A stretch of 64,000 nucleotides of DNA, taken from the NCBI RefSeq assembly GCF_035083965.1, contig NC_089727.1:14460769-14524768 (forward strand), given 5' to 3'. A program made the position numbers and the translations under genes. Source of the DNA: Branchiostoma lanceolatum. Its lineage: Eukaryota > Chordata > Leptocardii > Amphioxiformes > Branchiostomatidae. This document shows, one piece after another, positions 51,716 to 63,400 of the stretch. The notes beneath the pieces were generated by a model, which did not search any database, had not been told where the DNA came from, and saw only the letters and a list, made by a program, of their open reading frames with translations. Within the stretch, counting starts at the first letter, position 1, and every line of letters begins with the position of its first letter.

Positions 51716-53431
51716 ATGATGGCAGGGTCACCACAATCGCTGGACTTCAGCCACAATCCACACGCTGGCTCCCTCTTGCAGGGATTGCAGGAACTGCGAT
51801 CTGAAAACCTGCTGACAGATGTCATCCTCTGTGTCTCTGGGAAGGAGATCCCCTGCCACCGCAACGTGCTTGCTGCCTGCAGCGGATACTTTCGTGCCAT
51901 GTTCTGCAATGGACATCGCGAGAGCCAAGAGCACAAGGTAACCATTCACGAGGTCAGCACCAATACCCTACAGCTGCTCGTTGACTATGCCTACACATCA
52001 AAGGTCACCATCACAGAAGACAATTCTGTGAAGCTGCTGGAAGGAGCCAACTTCTTCCAGATCCAACCCGTGCATGATGCCTGTGTGAAGTTCATATCTG
52101 GCAATCTTAGTTCTAAGAACTGTCTGAAGATGGTGCACATGGGCAGCATGCTGTCCTGCCCAGACCTGGAGAAGAAGGCGTGGTCGTATGTCATGAGACA
52201 GTTTTCATCTGTCAGCACAACTCCTGAATTCCTCTATCTGACAAAGGAACAAATCATCAAGCTCATCTCATCTGATGACCTCGGTGCCTCTGAAGAATGT
52301 GTGTACAAGGCAGTGATGGCATGGATCAACCACGACACCAGGAAGAGGAAGAAGGAGATGAAAGAACTGATGGAACTGATCAGGTTCCCCTTCATGGACA
52401 GGCTGTACTTCATGGAGAATGTAGAGAGCAACGACGCGGTACGCAAGGCTTGCCAGGACATCGTGACAGAGACTCGCAAGTACCAGCTGTTCCCTGGAGA
52501 GGTCCAGTCACCTCGCACCCGTCCCCGCCTTGCCAGTCGTCTGAGGGAGACAGTAGTGGTCATCGGAGGGACAGAGAGACAGGGAACCGGAGACGAAAAC
52601 CCTGCGGTCATCTCAAACGCCATCATGACAACCATGTATGCTGATCCATCAGATGATGATTGGTTTAGTGCAACAAGAATGAAGAGGAACAATGACAGTG
52701 GTTTTGCAGTGGCTGTTCTCGGCAAAAGTGACATTATTGTGTCTACTGGCACAAGTTTTGCCAAGGATGTGTGGCTGTACCAGCCAGAGCTCGACTCCTG
52801 GTCCAGACTGGCCAGGATGAACATCAACCGACACAGTCACAAGCTAGCAGTGGTTCAAGGTAAAGTGTATGCCATTGGTGGCAAAGACGGCATCTTTGCG
52901 CTTGCAGACGTGGAGATCTATGACAGAAGCCAGAACAAGTGGACCAGAGGCATTCCACTCCCAGAGAAAAGGTACCACCATGCAGCGGTAGTGTTGGACG
53001 GCAACATATATGTGATGGGTGGATTTGATGCTGAGGGCCAAGCAACGTCTACAGTGTATCGCTTCACCCCAGGTGACTCTGAGTGGGAGAAAAGGAGGAA
53101 CATGCCTGTTGTAGGAGGTCACGTCAACGCCTCAGTTCTCAATGGCACCATCTATGTTGCTGGGCTACACGTGGGTGGCTACATGTACAGTTTTAAGCCA
53201 TGTGAAGACTGGTATGGGGTCAAGTGGATTCAGTTATCAGCACACGTCCCATCCATGTGCGGTATGACTGTGTACAAGGGGAAGATCTACATCTGTGGAG
53301 GCAATGACAAGGGCAAGGGAACCGATGTGGTCTGGTCCTACGATCCAGAAACCAAGTTGTTCGGGCGTGAAGGAAACATGAACAAGGGTCTGTACGGCCA
53401 CGCCTGTGTCACAATACTGAAGTGTTTCTGA
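51716..53431 (+). CDS. BTB-BACK-Kelch protein, KLHL24/KLHL6-like
   Basis: A 571-residue intronless ORF. Such proteins are substrate adaptors of Cullin-3 ubiquitin ligases: BTB binds Cul3 and the Kelch propeller binds the substrate. Residues about 25-135 are the BTB domain (LLTDVILCVSGKEIPCHRNV, AACSGYFRAMF), 140-245 the BACK domain (ending near FPFMDRLYFM) and about 270-565 a Kelch propeller with GG blades (VVVIGGTERQG, YAIGGKDGIF, YVMGGFDAEG, YICGGNDKGK). TRPRLASRLRETVVV at the BACK-Kelch joint and the closing GLYGHACVTI match the KLHL24/KLHL6 group as I recall it. A splice acceptor (ttgcag) ends at 51706, nine bases before the first ATG, with an in-frame stop between, so a 5' non-coding exon lies upstream. 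A second ATG follows immediately. The exact vertebrate orthologue is not decided. Confidence 0.93.
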   Translation: MMAGSPQSLDFSHNPHAGSLLQGLQELRSENLLTDVILCVSGKEIPCHRNVLAACSGYFRAMFCNGHRESQEHKVTIHEVSTNTLQLLVDYAYTSKVTITEDNSVKLLEGANFFQIQPVHDACVKFISGNLSSKNCLKMVHMGSMLSCPDLEKKAWSYVMRQFSSVSTTPEFLYLTKEQIIKLISSDDLGASEECVYKAVMAWINHDTRKRKKEMKELMELIRFPFMDRLYFMENVESNDAVRKACQDIVTETRKYQLFPGEVQSPRTRPRLASRLRETVVVIGGTERQGTGDENPAVISNAIMTTMYADPSDDDWFSATRMKRNNDSGFAVAVLGKSDIIVSTGTSFAKDVWLYQPELDSWSRLARMNINRHSHKLAVVQGKVYAIGGKDGIFALADVEIYDRSQNKWTRGIPLPEKRYHHAAVVLDGNIYVMGGFDAEGQATSTVYRFTPGDSEWEKRRNMPVVGGHVNASVLNGTIYVAGLHVGGYMYSFKPCEDWYGVKWIQLSAHVPSMCGMTVYKGKIYICGGNDKGKGTDVVWSYDPETKLFGREGNMNKGLYGHACVTILKCF

Positions 53432-55228
53432 GATTGAACAATGATGATTATGGCATAAAGTGGCCTGTTCTGTACTAGACTGTACAAAGAAACCAATGAT
53501 GCTATGGTGCTACATATGAAAGTAGATGTGAAACTGTAGGGGCCAATATTGACCGTATCGGTCGGTAAGACCGATAGGTGCCTTGTCATCTTTTCGTCAA
53601 TGTAGAAGGATATTGAGGGATAAAAATATCAGGTCCCAGGGAAACATAGAAGTGACAGAACACAAATGAAGACCCGCAAATTTTGGACTGAGCCAAAGAT
53701 TCTTCATTTTTAGAACATTGGAAACCTTATCAATTCTTGAACTTTGAAAGAAGTGCTTTTAGTGACATTGTTACAGTAGTTAGTTGCTGTTTCATAGAGG
53801 CCCTTGCCAGTTGGCAAGTTTCAGTCAATAAGCCACAATTAAACCAAGCAGCACTCTATCCCATAAAAGGTTAAGTTTTTTTCATGACACCATGTGCAGT
53901 TTGTATAGATTTGCCAGCCGCTACTCATTCCCTCAGGGGCTCGAAATGCCTGCCTAGCCAATCCACACACTGTAGGTAACGAGTGAGATTTGATCATTGT
54001 TTTGCTTTCACATTAGCTTATGATAACTCTGCTTTGCATGAAAGACACCACTTTATTAATCAAGATTAAAGGTATAAAGTAGAGATAGAATAGTAGTCTA
54101 TAGTTTCTGTTGACTTCCTATGTTTTTTTGTCACAGCACATGTTCTCATACTATATTTGATGTAATTCTATGATTAGTTATTAACAAGTTACTTTTGAAG
54201 AGAACCTTGTTGTTGTGTGCATTTTTCTCTCTATCTAGAATTCATCAGATTTCCTGCAGTTCCAAAAAAAGCTACAATCGGAACTTAAATTTTTAGATTC
54301 TGGATAGATTTTAATGTTTTGTTGGCATGTATGCATATTTTGTCAGTAATGAAAAATTTACATACATGTACATACAAAGCATTAAAATCTATCCACAGCG
54401 TTCTGAGTCCCCATATAGAGTGCTTTAAAATGAGTAACAAACGTCCTGAAATTGATAACAACTTGAGGTAAACAAACACACCATAAGCTCAAGGTACTTG
54501 ATGAACACAACAAATCAATGCCCCTGAAAACTTCCTGTACACTGCTGGATTGTAGACGGGATGACAACATGCTACCATTTGGTCATCAAGAAGCTGCACC
54601 TAGCAATTGCAAGCTCTCCTCAGCATGCCCTACGAGACACTTTATCTCCAATATTACCTATTATAAGTTCTGTTGCACTTTGTTTTCATTACGCTCCGTT
54701 TCTTGTAGCCTGGCCTTGTAGGGCCAGCTAATGAGGCTAGGCCTAGTGGTGTTAGAAAGGCCACACATTGTGACATGTCCAACCAATGCAGATTGAACCT
54801 CCTTGGTCGAAACAAATGTACTGGGGTATCCAAAATGAAAGCGAAAATATAGCCTTTTGCTGGAGTGTGGCCACTGTTCTGTTTTTTTTTTATTAGAACC
54901 CCCAGAGGAAGAAAAAAATCAGTTTGCTCGCCAGATTAATAAGTGAAATAACCATCCTTTTTTTTTATGCTAAATGTATAAGGTTCAGGTTTGACCTATA
55001 GGATCTCCGCTCTGTGATTTGTGTTTCCCAAAAGAAAAGATTTTCCGCACCCAAAATTCTATATTTTTTGAGACCGTGAAACAAACAACTCCCCAGGGCC
55101 GCCTGACAGAACGTGTTGTCCCACATGCAGCTGCAGCGTCAGCTGTCGTCCCGAATCTGACTTTCAAATTTACCCCCCGAATGTCAGTCACTCTCTAGCT
55201 AGCTGGTCAGATAGTAACGTTACAGGCA
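53432..55228. other. Intergenic region without recognised genes
   Basis: Follows the Kelch gene. It includes a 16-bp inverted repeat (TGGATAGATTTTAATG at 54301 and its complement ending at 54395). Candidate polyadenylation signals are sparse; no coding signal was found. Confidence 0.5.
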
Positions 55229-58200
55229 ATGGCTGCAGCAGTAGATTCGGCACCTGGGGCACTTGGCCAGGAAAACATAAGGTAAGATGATATACAGTAT
55301 AACATAGTAGGATTCCAAATTATATTGCGTGGTTAAAATAGCTGCAACGCGCATTTGAACGACCAAGTTCGCCGTAGAAGGTACTAGAAACGTGCTTTCA
55401 TTGAGTCGTAACCGAGTGTGATTCATTTATTCCTGTCATGGTTTCTTGAATTTTGTTCTTTACCATCGGCACTGTGCGCTTTACCAATGCACATGTGTTT
55501 TAAAGGGGACGAATAGTCTGTAGGGAGGGAAAAGTTGCAGAAAGACTATGCACTATTTTGCCCATGAGTTGATACGTGTGGGGGATAATCACAGTGTTTC
55601 TCAAAGTGGATCTGATTGGATTTGCTTCCACGATTTTGCCTCGCTTTCGAAACACCACCGTCTCGTCAGTGTCTCTTTCTCGTCTTTTCCAAGTAAAGAA
55701 GGCTTCATTGACACAAAACGTATGTTTTTTTGCCACACATAAACCCACAGTGGCATGAACCTTACAATGTACTACGACGTGCCTCCTCTCAGCCCAGTAC
55801 CCACCCATGTGAACCCTCACCCGGCATGGGCAGATGCACGCCGTACTATTTTGGCCGAGAGTGTCAGGGAGGCTCCTAACAATAACAATATCCACTTTCA
55901 GACGGACTAATATGGCGCCATCCTCACAACTGTACATATGAAGTTACCAAACGCCCGCTATGACACGCACAACAATTAATCAACGTCAAATATCAGACCT
56001 GGAAAGTTTCTGTAATGTATTGTGTTTCGGACGGATGTAGCGAAGGTTTCGTTGGAAAAAGCACCCAAGTAAAATACGCATTAGCAGATTTAAGCTGTGG
56101 CACCACGCAGGGACAAATGCTAGGCCTGTGCGTTTATTTCAGTCGACTGGTTCATTGTCGGGTCTACGTGGGCCAGTGCCACATTGGTGCCAATCAAAAA
56201 TAGTGCCCGAACTGCGACGTGGAACTTCGAGAGACACGAATACATACGCGTTCTTGTGTTTCTTATAACCGATATGTTATAACTAAATTGTATATAATGG
56301 AATCATTTTTGAGGTATAGACAAAGACTTAAGCGATCTACAACGTTGAAAGTCATTCGCCATGAAATGGCTGCCGTGAAACTTGATGTCATTACTAACAG
56401 AGTCATGGTCAGTCACGTTTACTAAGAGACCTTGGCCTAGTTCCCAGTGTGAAGTATTTTGGGTGCGTCTGTCCTACTGCCCTGTTTTTCCCGCCAACTA
56501 ATACATTATCTGGATTCAAGCAGGTCTAAAAACAACGCATCTTTCCATGGGTCGCATATATTTCATAGATATGAACAGTCCTTCTGAATGTAAAGTGGTG
56601 ATTCGCACCTCGTCGTGCATAGACTATATTATATGGCCATTAGCTGTATCAAACGTTTTCATTGGCCTCCTAAACTTCATAGGCGATTTTAGTACGAAGT
56701 GCTGTCTGGATCCCATGAACTAAAATGGGTCTTGCAAAAAAACAAACTACACAAAAAATATCTCGCACGGTTCGCGAAGACTTTAGCTAAATACATTTGT
56801 AGTACTACCAAAACTCATCTTCTTTAATTCTTATTATCTATTCCAACACTAGTAAAGATGGCCTGACGTGGGTTGACGTGAAAGTCGGAACACAGCTCAT
56901 CAAGGTGCTCAACTGGGATGGTGAGTAACATGCGTAACGTCAACAGTGTTGTGGAATGACGGTATAGATATCAACATCTTTGATATGAGAATGAAACGAA
57001 TCACAGGATAACAGACACCACAAATGTAATGTTTGTGGCAGCCACTGCGAAATATGGTGAAAACCGAGAGGATAAACATATGTTTGTCTCTGTTTCACGT
57101 GTAGAAGGACGCCAGGGCGTTATAACTATGAGTGGACAGCGTCTTTGGCCATCAGCAAAGGTGGGGCTAGTGTAACGTTACACCTGCTCTCCAACAACAC
57201 CGGCGCTTCTTGCAGTGGCACCGCCCTTCCTGTTCTACACTTGAATTACTCAAAGAAGAGAAAAATACACAATACATATACCGAAATGCGAGACCCAGAT
57301 TTACGAACATAATGTGAAGCCTATGTCAGTTTTCGAAAAGACTTGGAAATAGTAGAGACGTCTGTAGTAAACTGTTTTCAAAAAGGATGGCAATGTTTTC
57401 AGGGGCGTTGCCTATGTAGACTGGCTGTCGCAAAGAAACTAGGCAGTTGTGTATGATAAGTCTCTTGATTGTGTAACAGAGTATTTTTATTCAGTGACTT
57501 ACCAACCTGATGAAACTATTCACAAACTAGGCACCTGTCGCTTCACATTTGCATAGCTTGCAACGGCTTTGCATACGCAGATTTCACAAACACATGTGAT
57601 ACATGACTAGGTTTATGTGTCAAAACGTCAAAGGTTGATGATCAGCGGGCTTTAGGATTCTCTTCTCGATCCAGTAAATCCAAATAAATTACAACATGAG
57701 AACAACGTAAATCCCTTTATCATCCTGAATGGTTTTAGATAGCTTTACCAGGAAAACACACTGATATAAAGTAAATATCGAGTTAACCACTGAAGGTTCA
57801 CACGGAGATTGAATAAAGGTATCTGTCCTGAAAACACAAGTTTTCCTTAAGCTGTCTCCGACCTTGATTTCCCGTTGCAGAGATAAAACAAGGCGTCATC
57901 ACTCTCTCAGGACAGCGTCTGTGGCCGGCAGCAAAGGTGGGAGTGACGTTCTACATGATAACATGCTGCTGATCATGAGTTATAACCCACTGTAATGGAA
58001 AATTAAAAGGCCACCAATACCATGTATTAAAACATCAAAATACGATATCATTAACTGATTAAAATATTAGTAAGACTGGACAATCTCATTTTTCTCTACT
58101 AGACACTGGCGTAGATTTGATATGAAATGTTGACCATAGCTTTAGTATTCATGTGGACCATAAATAAAATGAGAAACAGTGTCTGTAAATGTCTAATCCG

Positions 58201-59794
58201 CAGATACGTGTTGTCACAACGATCTAATTCTTCAAATATAACGTTACTTCAGTAAACATTGGGACCTTTGCAGCACATTTACGCTTGACAGTGAGCACGC
58301 TTTCTAGCCGAGTGCGCCTATGTCCTGTGATACATGCATCATACTTCTATAAGCAGGCAGTCATCCTGCACAGCTCGGCGTCATGCCTATGATAGGCACG
58401 TATGATTTTGGAAAATAGAACAAAATTCTGCTTTATCTAACGTTATATCTGTACATTAAAATTTTCCAGTTACTGGCTCTCCTAATGCACTATAACCCGG
58501 ACATTCTGGAAGGCGCCAAGAATGTCCTTGAACTTGGAGCCGGTCTGGGGGTGGTGGGCATCGCCGCAGCCAAGATGGCGGAACGCGCCAAGGTCATGAT
58601 CACGGACGGGGAGGACAGTGTCGTGGACCTCTGTCGAGAGCATCTCAGGAGGAACTTCCAAAAAGGTAAAGCCCCCCTTTCACTAGACCCGCGGCACGCT
58701 GGCGGCGTCGCTGCGTACTAAACTGGATTTAAGTTACCCTTGACTTTATATCATTCAAAACGTACCATCGTGACCAAAAAGACAACAAAACACACAAAGG
58801 TTAAAAAATATTATTTTGTCGTTGCAATTCGTTTAGTGCTTTGTCAATTCGATCGGTCGCAGCGACGCCGCCAGCGTGCCGCGGGTTAAGTGTAACGTCG
58901 AGCATTATCAATGACTTAGCGCACGCACGATGACTAAGAATATTCTAAAGCTGGTCTCTTCTTTTTGTTTGTACGATGAAGCACATGGTGTCTTTATCCA
59001 AACGTTTCAATCTTACACACCTTAGCGTGGTTTGACTTTATTTTTGATAGACATCTTTGTTTCCTCTCGTCACAGATCAGCCGCAGTGTGAGAAGTTATT
59101 TTGGGGCGAGGGTCTGGAGGAGTTTAAGAAGAAGCACGGGACGTTTGACCTGATCCTGGGCTCGGACGTGGTGGAGGGGGAGGATTCCCTTCCGCCCTTC
59201 CTCAGCACCGTGAAGGAGCTGCTCAACTCATCGGTATCATACTAGTACTTTAGGCCCAGAGATAACGTGTTACCATAACGTAAATGGAAGTCTGTTTAAC
59301 ACCGTTTTAATTTCAAATGGTGTACGCGTATCATACTTAGTCTAGTACTTTAGGCCCAGAGATAACGTGTTACGATTACGCAAATGGAATTTTGCCATCG
59401 TTTTGTTGGTAAGGGTGTTTTCAATGACGTACACGTATCATGTTTAGGGTACATAAAAACAGCATGTCATTCCCGAAAAGTGAAATAGTGCGTTTCTTTC
59501 GCATTCAAAAGTTTGTGTCCTCTTGTTGGTTTTTTACAAGTTTTTTTCTCTCCCTCTTCTTCCCAGCCCACTGCCATGTGCCTGCAGACGTACGTGGAGA
59601 GACCGTACCTCCCGGACAACCTGATCGAGAGGACCGCGGAGGCCTGCGGGCTGTCCTACACGTACATCGAGTGGGAGAACCAGCCCTGGGCGCACCAGAT
59701 GGTCCAGACTAAGGACCCCAGCAGATGGGACAGGTTCTCACCGCTATGGGCGAAGATAAGGATCATCGCCTGGATGAAGCCGTTGTCTTCTTAA
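55229..59794 (+). CDS. METTL21-like class I protein methyltransferase
   Basis: An S-adenosylmethionine-dependent methyltransferase of the family-16 (METTL21-type) lysine methyltransferases. Exons: 55229-55281, 56853-56920, exon 3 as either 57105-57160 or 57881-57936, 58470-58665, 59076-59233, 59567-59794. The product is 252 residues with either exon 3. Visible: GQRLWPSAK (W motif before the fold), SAM motif I VLELGAGLGVVGIAAA, acidic ITDGED after strand 2, FDLILGSDVVEGED (strand 4, post-motif II), and a C-terminus ending IIAWMKPLSS. Family members usually have [DE]xx[YF] at post-motif II; here it reads DVVE, so the aromatic residue is replaced, which may alter substrate choice. The ATG has a good context and exon phases all match. 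The substrate is unknown; METTL21A/C/D, EEF2KMT and CAMKMT are all possible relatives. Confidence 0.88.
57105..57160 (+). other. Alternative exon 3a of the methyltransferase gene
   Basis: 56 bp, acceptor gtgtag, donor GTGGGG, phase 1 to 0. It encodes (E)GRQGVITMSGQRLWPSAK. Its length and phase equal those of exon 3b. Including both exons creates an immediate TAA; skipping both shifts the frame. Confidence 0.75.
57881..57936 (+). other. Alternative exon 3b of the methyltransferase gene
   Basis: 56 bp, acceptor cccgttgcag, donor GTGGGA. It encodes (E)IKQGVITLSGQRLWPAAK, differing from exon 3a at four positions. The better polypyrimidine tract suggests it may be the default exon. If spliced after 3a it would read AGA TAA and stop. 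Confidence 0.8.
58681..58892. mobile_element. MITE with 29-bp perfect GC-rich terminal inverted repeats
   Basis: In the methyltransferase intron after exon 4. The left arm starts ACCCGCGGCACGCTGGCGGC at 58687; its exact 29-base complement ends at 58886. The flanking bases extend the symmetry imperfectly (CACTAG / TTAAGTG), recalling CACTA-type ends. The interior is AT-rich and non-coding. No clear target duplication. Confidence 0.8.
59243..59440. repeat. Diverged tandem duplication of about 100 bp
   Basis: The motif TAGTACTTTAGGCCCAGAGA with TAACGTGTTAC recurs at 59243 and 59343. It starts right after the donor of the fifth methyltransferase exon. Confidence 0.7.
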
Positions 59795-60491
59795 GTTATG
59801 CAGTCTCCGGCGTTTGTTAAATGTACATCAAGGATGCTATGCATTTATCAACTTGGGCTAACGTAATGCAAATCTAAGATATTAGATACGGTGTGGAACT
59901 TTTGGCCGCTCAAGACACTGTGGCTGCTGTTATATCTAAGTAAGTCCTAGATTGCATACCAAGAATAGATGAAATGAATCTATGGAGTATACGTACCAAC
60001 GGCTCAAGATTTATATATCCAAAATGTAAGAATGCAGTTATCCACGGACTCGATAGAAAAGGTATGAAATTTATTTCACAACTCGTCAAAAATGGAAATA
60101 TTTCATGGAAAATATGTACATTCATTTACCAGTAAGCAATACGACATTTTTATGTTATCAAAGGACTTGTTCATCACATGATTTCAACATTTACATGCGC
60201 ATGTACAAGTGAGATACCACGGTATACGTGACATGGTTATTAACCAGAAAAACTCGAACTTAACTATAACCGATAAAAAGACGGCAGATGTACAACACAT
60301 CAAACATATACACAACTATAAGATATATGAAGAGGTTTTCATACCAGGCATATGTATGTACAAATGATTACACAATGTCAACTGTATGGTTTTATCCTTG
60401 TAGAAAGTTTGACAAAATTCGCTTCAAGAATATCAACACAATAGCAACCCTATTTCAATAAACATGGCACATTGAATTGACATTATCTCCC
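59795..60491. other. Convergent 3' intergenic stretch
   Basis: About 700 bp between the convergent methyltransferase and KY-like genes; AT-rich, probably 3' UTR of both. No ORF of note. Confidence 0.5.
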
Positions 60492-63400
60492 CTATCTCGC
60501 CTTGGTGAGCTGCTTGATTGCACTCTCCTTCGGTTTCGTCAACTGTTCCACTTCCTCGATCATCCCCATCGACTGTGGACAAGAAAAAAATAGAGAAAAT
60601 ATGAAAAAATGGAAGTTCTGCTACAGTACCAAGGTCACATACCAGGAGGCCCAAAATCGACCTTGACCAACACCTACCCACCTACCAAATATCATTGTAA
60701 TCCATCTAACGTTAGACGCTCCTGAGTTATGCTGACTACGAAAAACCGGAAACAAAAACACACACATAACGTTACACACACAAAACAATATCTCCATTTT
60801 CATGGGGATAGTAAGACTAAGAGAGACGAAGGTATATGCGTAGACATGCATTATTCCAGGCAGTAAAATATTTACAAAGGTAAATATGATTGAACAATCA
60901 AAATCCTGATTCTAACAAAACAGCGAACACAAATGTATGTTTGTCATTATTTGAGTTCCGTGAGTCATAACTTACCCAGACGTAGAACGTTGCTGCTCCG
61001 TTACTGACGCTCCTCACAGATTCCAGTGTGAGGTCAGACTCGTGCAGAAGCCGCCTGGCGTCTGCTACAGTCTCTGGACTGAGCTTGGCTGGCTGGCATT
61101 TCTTGATTCTCCTCTTAAGGCTTTGCTTACCCGTCTTTCCCATCAGTGTTTGAAGTAACTGCCAATTCTGAATAACAGAACATTTATAAGCAACATTCAT
61201 TATCTCTGGGAACAATACATCAATATCATGCATGTTGTGGTACACGTTGCCATTTCGAAATAGCAAAAACTTAAAATGTATTACAGACACAGTCTAACGT
61301 AAAAGTCATTTGTCATACCTTGATCTGTGCCTTTGAGTTGCCAAGCAACAGGAATGTCGTCATCATGACTTGATTGACAGCAGGAGGAGGCTGGTTGTAC
61401 GCCTTCAGCTCTGCTACGGTGGCCTGATTCATGGCCATGATTTTGTGACGCAAGGTCTCCAAGTGTAGGACGGCGTCCAGCACTCTCTTCGCTTCGTTCA
61501 GCTCTTTCTTTAGTTCGTCCTTGAACTCGGAGCACTGCTGCATGGCTTCCTTCAGTTGGTCCTTCTGTCTGGAGCTGATAGCCTTCCTCAGATCTGTAAC
61601 ATCGATTGCGTTAGGGAGCAATTGGTGATATTGAAACGTGTGGGCAAAAAGCTATTTACCACTCCAAATTAGTGACCCTGCTATCTCCATATCAAAAGAA
61701 ACAAAAACAGGACGTTCCGCTGCAGTACCATAACAAGACTCTAGGGGGCTCAAAATCTAATCATTTCGAGGTCTCATCATGATCAGATGTCTACGCAAAT
61801 ATCAAGACAATTCTTACAGGCCTTCTCGAGTTATCGTGTTAGTCTTGTGCGGAGCTTCGTTTTTCTTTCAAAGAATCAACATGGAGGCAAAATGTCATTT
61901 GCCATCAATCAATCAATCAATCAATCAATAATTCACTACTTTTACGGAGAAGTCAAGACCTCTCAATTGGCGAATTGAAAACCACAATCACAACACCAAA
62001 ACTGCATCTATAAGAAACGAAGATGATCCCACCTTCTCTGGCAGTCAGAAGTCTCAGGGTTCTTGTCGCCTCCTTGTAGACGTCTTCACTCTGAGAGAGG
62101 CCGTGTTCGTTGTACTCAGCGATGGCCTTCTCTATCCTGCTCCTGTTGTTGGCTTTTGTCGCTTCTGCCAGCTTCTTTTTTATGACTTCGGCTGAAAAAC
62201 GGCATGCAACACAAAATTAATCGTTATACAATGGCGTCATGGCGCATGCATGACATAAAGGCATCTTGCAAATCAACATAGCTACACCTTTGCAAACCAA
62301 GTTAAACATAAGCATTGAACATGAGTTTATTCCAGGGCATAGGGATCAATTATCGTTTCCGCAGCTTACGTGTGCTGTCCGGGTTGACGTCAATTTTCAC
62401 GTCTTTGATGAGATCAAGAAGCGCCGTCTGTTTTGTCTCCTTCAAGACGTCACGGAGCACGACGAACGCTTCTTCGCCTTCTCTGGACACAACCTGGATG
62501 GAAGATAAGGTCATGGAGATTCCTCATTATAAATGCTTTGTTTACATGAACATTGACTTCTAGCTTCAAAATTGTGTAGATAGAATGTCTACATCTAATG
62601 TTCTAGGCAACACCCAAATAAGGATGAACGGACTCACGTTCAGAAGAGCTTTGTTGACTTCATTGGCGTTGTTCGGCACCTGTAGAGTCATCTCCTGAGC
62701 CTCCTCTTCGTCTATGAACTTCTCTTCTTCGAACTTTGGGATGACCTTGACTGGATCCATGTTGTCCTCGAAAGTCTGCCGGTTTTCTCTCAGGACGATT
62801 TGGTACTCTTCCTCTTGGCGGATGTCCTCATCCTCGTCAACGTCATTGCCAAGGTCACCACCATCGTCATCGTCACCGTCTGCCCCTCCCTCCACGGTGT
62901 ACCGGAGGATCTCCGTGTAGTCCCCCTCGTCGTGGTCAGGCAGCACGTTCAGAGTCACCGCGTCGCCGCTGTACGTGTTTCCCGGCATGGTCACGGCGCC
63001 TTCCCAGGTTCCGTCCGCTCCCTTTTTCAGCTGTATCCACTGTGACGAAGGCAACACGACAGCCACTTCTGCGGCTCCCGGAAACCTTCCCCTAAATGTC
63101 ACTGTTTCCTTCGCCTTCAGATTCCTGACCACTGGCTCGTGTAGCTGATAGCCTTGCTCCCAACCACCAGGCCGCTCTGGGAACGGTACGCTTTCCTCCA
63201 GGCCGTGCTTGCACAATATCAGGTAGTTTGTCAGCACATCCTCGCGGTTGTCCCCTTCTGTGTCCTTTGTGAACAGCGTCAGTTTGTAGTAGCCGGTATC
63301 GTTAAGACGTAGTTCTACTGCAAACGTTTCCCCTTCATCACTTGTGTCTTGCACGAACGCGTAGGACGAGTCGTCTACCTCGTGCCCGTCGTCAGAGCAG

